A DNA stretch of 8,805 nt, from contig JAPLNJ010000009.1 in the NCBI GenBank assembly GCA_026692885.1, positions 1 through 8,805 on the forward strand. Reading direction: 5' to 3'. Of the stretch, positions 6,060 to 8,805 are shown piece by piece (within the stretch, counting starts at the first letter, position 1; every line of letters starts with the position of its first letter). A program made the translations under genes and the position numbers. Under the pieces are notes generated by a model, which saw only the letters and a program-made list of their open reading frames with translations, did no database searches and was not told the DNA's origin. Origin of the DNA: Planctomycetota bacterium. GTDB taxonomy: Bacteria; Planctomycetota; Planctomycetia; Pirellulales; Pirellulaceae.

Positions 6060-6155
6060 GGGGTCAGACGTACAGATTTCAGTTTTCGCGGGCCGAAGGC
6101 TTTCTCTATGCTTGGGCACACGACCGCGAAAACTGAAATCTGTACGTCTGACCCC
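6060..6155. repeat. Core hairpin of E2: perfect 32-bp arms, 32-nt loop
   Basis: Bases 6060-6091 and 6124-6155 are perfect reverse complements over 32 bp, separated by exactly 32 nt. The arm begins GGGGTCAGACGTACAGA and ends TTTTCGCGG. Overall length (96 bp) and proportions are identical to the core at 176-271. All six arm differences from that copy are present in both arms. Confidence 0.85.
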
Positions 6156-6254
6156 TTGTCTTGCGCCCTGTCCCTGCTGAACGGCTAAGTCTCATGCTTC
6201 GCGCGCAATTGCCAAAATACCGTTGGGTGCTAGGACCGCTTGCGTATCGCCGCC

Positions 6255-6279
6255 AGGTCCCGTCCGGCAGACGGGACCT
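6255..6279. repeat. AGGTCCCGTC hairpin upstream of the peptidase gene
   Basis: AGGTCCCGTC at 6255-6264 and GACGGGACCT at 6270-6279 form a perfect 10-bp stem with a 5-nt CGGCA loop. It lies just upstream of the promoter candidate for the peptidase gene. No T-run follows on the plus strand. It could be a terminator-like structure, a dispersed palindrome or a regulatory dyad; I favour a dispersed palindrome given the surroundings. Confidence 0.6.
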
Positions 6280-6300
6280 ACTTGAGCAAACTCGACGGGG

Positions 6301-6330
6301 TTGTCTTGGGAGGGGGACCCCGCCTACAAT
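6301..6330 (+). promoter_or_regulatory. Sigma-70-like promoter candidate for the secreted peptidase
   Basis: TTGTCT at 6301-6306 and TACAAT at 6325-6330 are separated by 18 bp and lie about 90 nt before the start codon at 6418. The -10 matches consensus at five of six positions and the -35 at four of six. Confidence 0.45.
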
Positions 6331-6417
6331 AACTCGCCTTCGTCAAGGAATGTGCCGCGTGTAACCGGGGCTATCCAGTTTGCGGGCTGTTCTTCGTCCC
6401 AGCAAAGGTAGGGCACC

Positions 6418-8523
6418 ATGCGTCTCCTGCGGCGGCCAGTTCGCTCCGTCGGTGTTCGGCGTCTGCCGCCGCACAAGGCGCATCGCCGCAAGCCCGCCGG
6501 GGCACGGTTGGTCGGGCCGGAACCGCTTGAATCCCGCTGTCTGCTGAGCGTTGCCCAAGACCTGGGCGGCGACTTCCTTGGTATCCCCCCAGCTCTGCCG
6601 GAAGCGGCGACCGCTCAGGTCGCTGTAATGCCGGTCCGCGAGGCAACTGGCGTCGGCCCTGCGGGCGCGACCGACGTGGCTGCTCCGGAGACGTTCGACG
6701 GTGGTTACCTCTCCGTCAAGGGCATCTACCAGCGTCTGCACGAGATTGTGGCGACGTATCCCACCATCACGGAGTTGAGGGATTACGGCGATAGCTACTC
6801 GAAGACGGTCGGCGGCGTTACCACGCCCGACGGCCAACGATTGGCGGGCTACGATCTGTTGGCGCTGAAGATCACCAACCAGGCGATTGCCGGGCCGAAG
6901 CCGGTGTTCTTCCTGATGGCCGGCATTCACGCCCGGGAGATCGCTACGCCCGAGATCGCTCTGCGTTTCGTCGACTGGCTGACGCAGAACTACGGCCATG
7001 ACGGGGATGCCACTTGGCTGGTCGATCAGCATGAGATTTGGGTTGTGCCGACCGCCAATCCCGATGGCCACTGGTATGTCGAGGCAGGCACGCAGGCGCC
7101 GTATAACGACAGTCCTTGGATGTGGCGCAAAAACGGGCACTCGTACGGTTCGGCGGCTTGGCCGCCTTCCGTCTTCAATCAGTACGGCGTCGACTTGAAC
7201 CGCAACTTTGCCTTCCACTGGGGGACTCAGGGGGTCGAGTGGAATCCCAGCAGCCAAACGTATCCCGGCCCCGCGGCAGCCTCGGAGCCGGAAACGCTGG
7301 CCATGCAGAACCTGCTGAGCAGCGTGTTTCCCGACCAACGCGGCGCCCAGATTTCGGACCCCGCCCCCGACACCACCACCGGCATGTTCGTGTCCCTGCA
7401 TCAGTACGGCGAGCTGGTGCTGTGGCCGTGGTGGGACACGAAGTCGCCGGCGCCGAACGGCGCGGGCCTGCAGACGATCGGCCGGAAGCTGGCTACGTAC
7501 AACACGTATACCGCCGGCCAGGGCGCCACTACTTTGTATTTTGCCAGCGGGGGGGCCGAGGACTGGACCTACGGTACGCTGGGAGTGCCGAGCTATACGT
7601 TCGAGATGGGCCAGGAGTTCATGCCCCCGTACGCCACGATCGACAGCACTTTGTGGGCGGAGAACCGCGGGGCGCTCATCTATGCCGCCAAAATCGCCGG
7701 CACGCCCTACCTGACGGCACTCGGTCCCGACGCCAATCTGGTGACCGTCGGAGACGCCGGCACCAGCTACCTGGTCACGGCCTCGATCGACGATCGCGCC
7801 AACGGCGGGCAAGCCGTTGCGGCGGCCACGTATTACGTGGACACGCCCCCGTGGCGCAACGGCGCGGTGCCCCACACGCTGGCGGCCGTCGATGGCCGCT
7901 TTGACAGCCCCGTGGAAAGTGTCGCCGCATCCGTGCCGTTGGACGGCCTGGCATCCGGCCTGCATGTGGTGTACGTCGGCGGCCAGGACGCCGCCGGCCA
8001 TGAGGGTCCTTGGAGTGCAGGACTGCTGCGAGTGAAGCCCACCGGCGCCTGGCAGAACACGAGTCAGCCTTGCGACGTGGACGGCAATGGCCAGGTCGCG
8101 GCCTTAGATGTGCTGATCATCATCAACTCCCTGAATCTGCAAGGGAGCAGGCCCTTGTTCGCACCCGTTCCAGGCTCCGGCACCCCGCCTCCGTTCTGGG
8201 ATGTAACGGGAGACGACTGGCTGACTCCGGCAGACGTCCTGGGGGTCATCAATTACATCAACGTCACAGCTTCCGAGCCGGCGGCGGTCGCCGCCGAGGG
8301 CGAGTCGACTGCGGGATCTGAGATCCTTCCGAGCGCTGCACGGGCCGCGGATGCTGCGGCCAAGTTCGCCATCGTGCCAGTCGACCGGCTGATGGCCACC
8401 TGGGCCGACTCGGCTCCCCAGCGGGCCACTGCGGAGGCGGCCAGCCGGGTGTGGAAGGTGCGGCGCCGGCCCGACGAATGGGAAGACCTGCTGACGGCCA
8501 TCGCCGAGGATTGGAAAGACTGA
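6418..8523 (+). CDS. Secreted M14-family zinc carboxypeptidase-like protein with type I dockerin
   Basis: A 701-residue extracellular protein. The Arg-rich N-terminus with GPEPLESRCLLS at 33-44 matches the short tag found at the start of many planctomycete extracellular proteins. The M14 metallopeptidase domain spans about 95-425. The zinc ligands are His171 and Glu174 (GIHAREIATPE) and His328 (VSLHQYGEL), the substrate-binding Arg is Arg262 (GVDLNRNF), and the catalytic Glu is Glu396 (SYTFEMGQE). PTANPDGHW at 211-219 is also typical. All expected catalytic residues are present, so it should be an active carboxypeptidase. A beta-rich region at about 435-540 follows, then a type I dockerin with two calcium-binding repeats: DVDGNGQVAALDVLIIINSLN at 553-573 in part, and DVTGDDWLTPADVLGVINYI at 595-614. 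The C-terminus ends in an acidic tail, RRPDEWEDLLTAIAEDWKD. AAAGG lies 9 nt before the ATG. Substrate and attachment partner are unknown. Confidence 0.9.
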   Translation: MRLLRRPVRSVGVRRLPPHKAHRRKPAGARLVGPEPLESRCLLSVAQDLGGDFLGIPPALPEAATAQVAVMPVREATGVGPAGATDVAAPETFDGGYLSVKGIYQRLHEIVATYPTITELRDYGDSYSKTVGGVTTPDGQRLAGYDLLALKITNQAIAGPKPVFFLMAGIHAREIATPEIALRFVDWLTQNYGHDGDATWLVDQHEIWVVPTANPDGHWYVEAGTQAPYNDSPWMWRKNGHSYGSAAWPPSVFNQYGVDLNRNFAFHWGTQGVEWNPSSQTYPGPAAASEPETLAMQNLLSSVFPDQRGAQISDPAPDTTTGMFVSLHQYGELVLWPWWDTKSPAPNGAGLQTIGRKLATYNTYTAGQGATTLYFASGGAEDWTYGTLGVPSYTFEMGQEFMPPYATIDSTLWAENRGALIYAAKIAGTPYLTALGPDANLVTVGDAGTSYLVTASIDDRANGGQAVAAATYYVDTPPWRNGAVPHTLAAVDGRFDSPVESVAASVPLDGLASGLHVVYVGGQDAAGHEGPWSAGLLRVKPTGAWQNTSQPCDVDGNGQVAALDVLIIINSLNLQGSRPLFAPVPGSGTPPPFWDVTGDDWLTPADVLGVINYINVTASEPAAVAAEGESTAGSEILPSAARAADAAAKFAIVPVDRLMATWADSAPQRATAEAASRVWKVRRRPDEWEDLLTAIAEDWKD

Positions 8524-8640
8524 AAGATGAGTGACAGGCAACTGGGGGACAGGAGTGGGCTGCGCAAAATTGTATCCCAGAGAGTCCTTGCCATGGTGAG
8601 ATCTGGTCCGGCTTTTGTTCCAGCTTGGCATGTCGGGTCC
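8524..8640. other. Intergenic stretch after the peptidase gene, no gene seen
   Basis: No credible coding region and no T-tailed hairpin directly after the TGA at 8521-8523. A GGGGACAGGAGTGGG stretch at 8546-8560 resembles the outer edge of the long-hairpin arms elsewhere in the window, but no complementary arm is present, so I do not call it a repeat copy. Confidence 0.4.
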
Positions 8641-8725
8641 CCATCCGGGCTTGCCCCGAATGGTACGAGGTTAAGCATGAGTCGTTGTCATTCCGCCACT
8701 TTCCCCACTGGGCTTGCCCCAGTGG
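8641..8725. repeat. Twin GGGCTTGCCCC hairpins
   Basis: Two short hairpins share the same apex. In the first, CCATCCGGG at 8641-8649 pairs with CCCGAATGG at 8655-8663 with one mismatch. In the second, CCACTGGG at 8705-8712 pairs perfectly with CCCAGTGG at 8718-8725. Both have the loop CTTGC, while the stem bases differ. They are 41 nt apart. Neither is followed by a T-tract on either strand, so a dispersed REP-like repeat is more likely than a terminator. Confidence 0.65.
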
Positions 8726-8784
8726 AAAAAGGGTTTGGTCACTAACAGCGGCACCCACCACCTCTATTCCCCTGCGCCGCATTC

Positions 8785-8805
8785 ACCGCCGCCTGCGGCG
8801 GCGGT
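8785..8805. repeat. GC-rich hairpin at the window edge
   Basis: ACCGCCGCC at 8785-8793 and GGCGGCGGT at 8797-8805 form a perfect 9-bp stem with a TGC loop that ends on the last base of the window. What follows cannot be seen, so terminator function cannot be judged. Confidence 0.5.

Larger units (their letters stand above)
5975..6237. repeat. Composite nested palindromic element, copy 2 (E2)
   Basis: Same layered structure as the element at 98-352. The CTAG palindrome is at 5975-5996, AAGAATGGGGTTTTACGG at 6018-6035, the core hairpin at 6060-6155, the mirrored flank motif at 6181-6199 (reverse complement AAGCATGAGACTTAG) and the distal CTAG motif GGTGCTAGGACC at 6226-6237. Core-to-flank gaps are about 25 nt on each side. 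The total is about 263 bp, against about 255 bp for copy 1. It lies between two divergent genes and encodes nothing recognisable. Confidence 0.75.

Noticed and set aside
6343..8001. 552-codon open frame on the minus strand opposite the peptidase
   Set aside because: The plus strand carries an intact M14 peptidase and dockerin. The antisense translation shows no family motif and no supporting start signals.

Overview
The window looks like chromosomal DNA of a GC-rich planctomycete, probably a Pirellulales-like lineage. The main evidence is the secreted protein at 6418-8523. It carries the N-terminal LESRCLLS-type tag of planctomycete extracellular proteins and a type I dockerin. The intergenic DNA is also crowded with several families of long palindromic repeats. 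Taxonomy is inferred from these features, not from a marker gene.

Layout. 1-626 is non-coding: a composite palindromic element (98-352), a smaller inverted repeat ending in a T-tract (459-531), and a weak promoter candidate. 627-2210 (+) encodes a class I SAM-dependent methyltransferase with a PKMT-type regulatory domain. 2203-2591 is a repeat cluster: five 28-nt GGTACATC...GATGTACC modules in two and a half tandem units, then a GGTGGGCC-type palindrome. The first repeat unit supplies the last codon and stop codon of the methyltransferase. 2624-2651 resembles a rho-independent terminator for the minus-strand gene. 2724-5746 (-) is one large ancestral gene, now split by a frameshift near 3171-3190. 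It encodes a DUF4062 domain, a Pro-rich linker, a NACHT-type STAND NTPase and a C-terminal FGE-sulfatase-like (C-type-lectin-fold) domain. 5747-6417 is the divergent intergenic region. It holds two more copies of the composite palindrome that appear to share a 22-bp CTAG-centred palindrome, a separate 10-bp-stem hairpin, and a reasonable promoter for the rightmost gene. 6418-8523 (+) encodes a secreted M14 zinc carboxypeptidase-like protein with a dockerin and an acidic C-terminal tail. 8524-8805 is non-coding with twin GGGCTTGCCCC hairpins and a truncated GC-rich hairpin at the edge.

The three genes do not form an operon. The methyltransferase and the STAND gene converge on the repeat cluster, and the STAND gene and the peptidase diverge from the composite-palindrome cluster. 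The two points most worth attention are these. First, the DUF4062-NACHT-FGE protein has the architecture of a bacterial NLR-like conflict or defence protein, with a frameshift inside its putative sensor domain. Second, the composite palindromes have a measured 32-nt arm / about 32-nt loop / 32-nt arm core. Their arms differ between copies but change together, and conserved outer motifs sit at fixed spacing. No RNA genes, CRISPR array, integrase, transposase or reverse transcriptase is visible.
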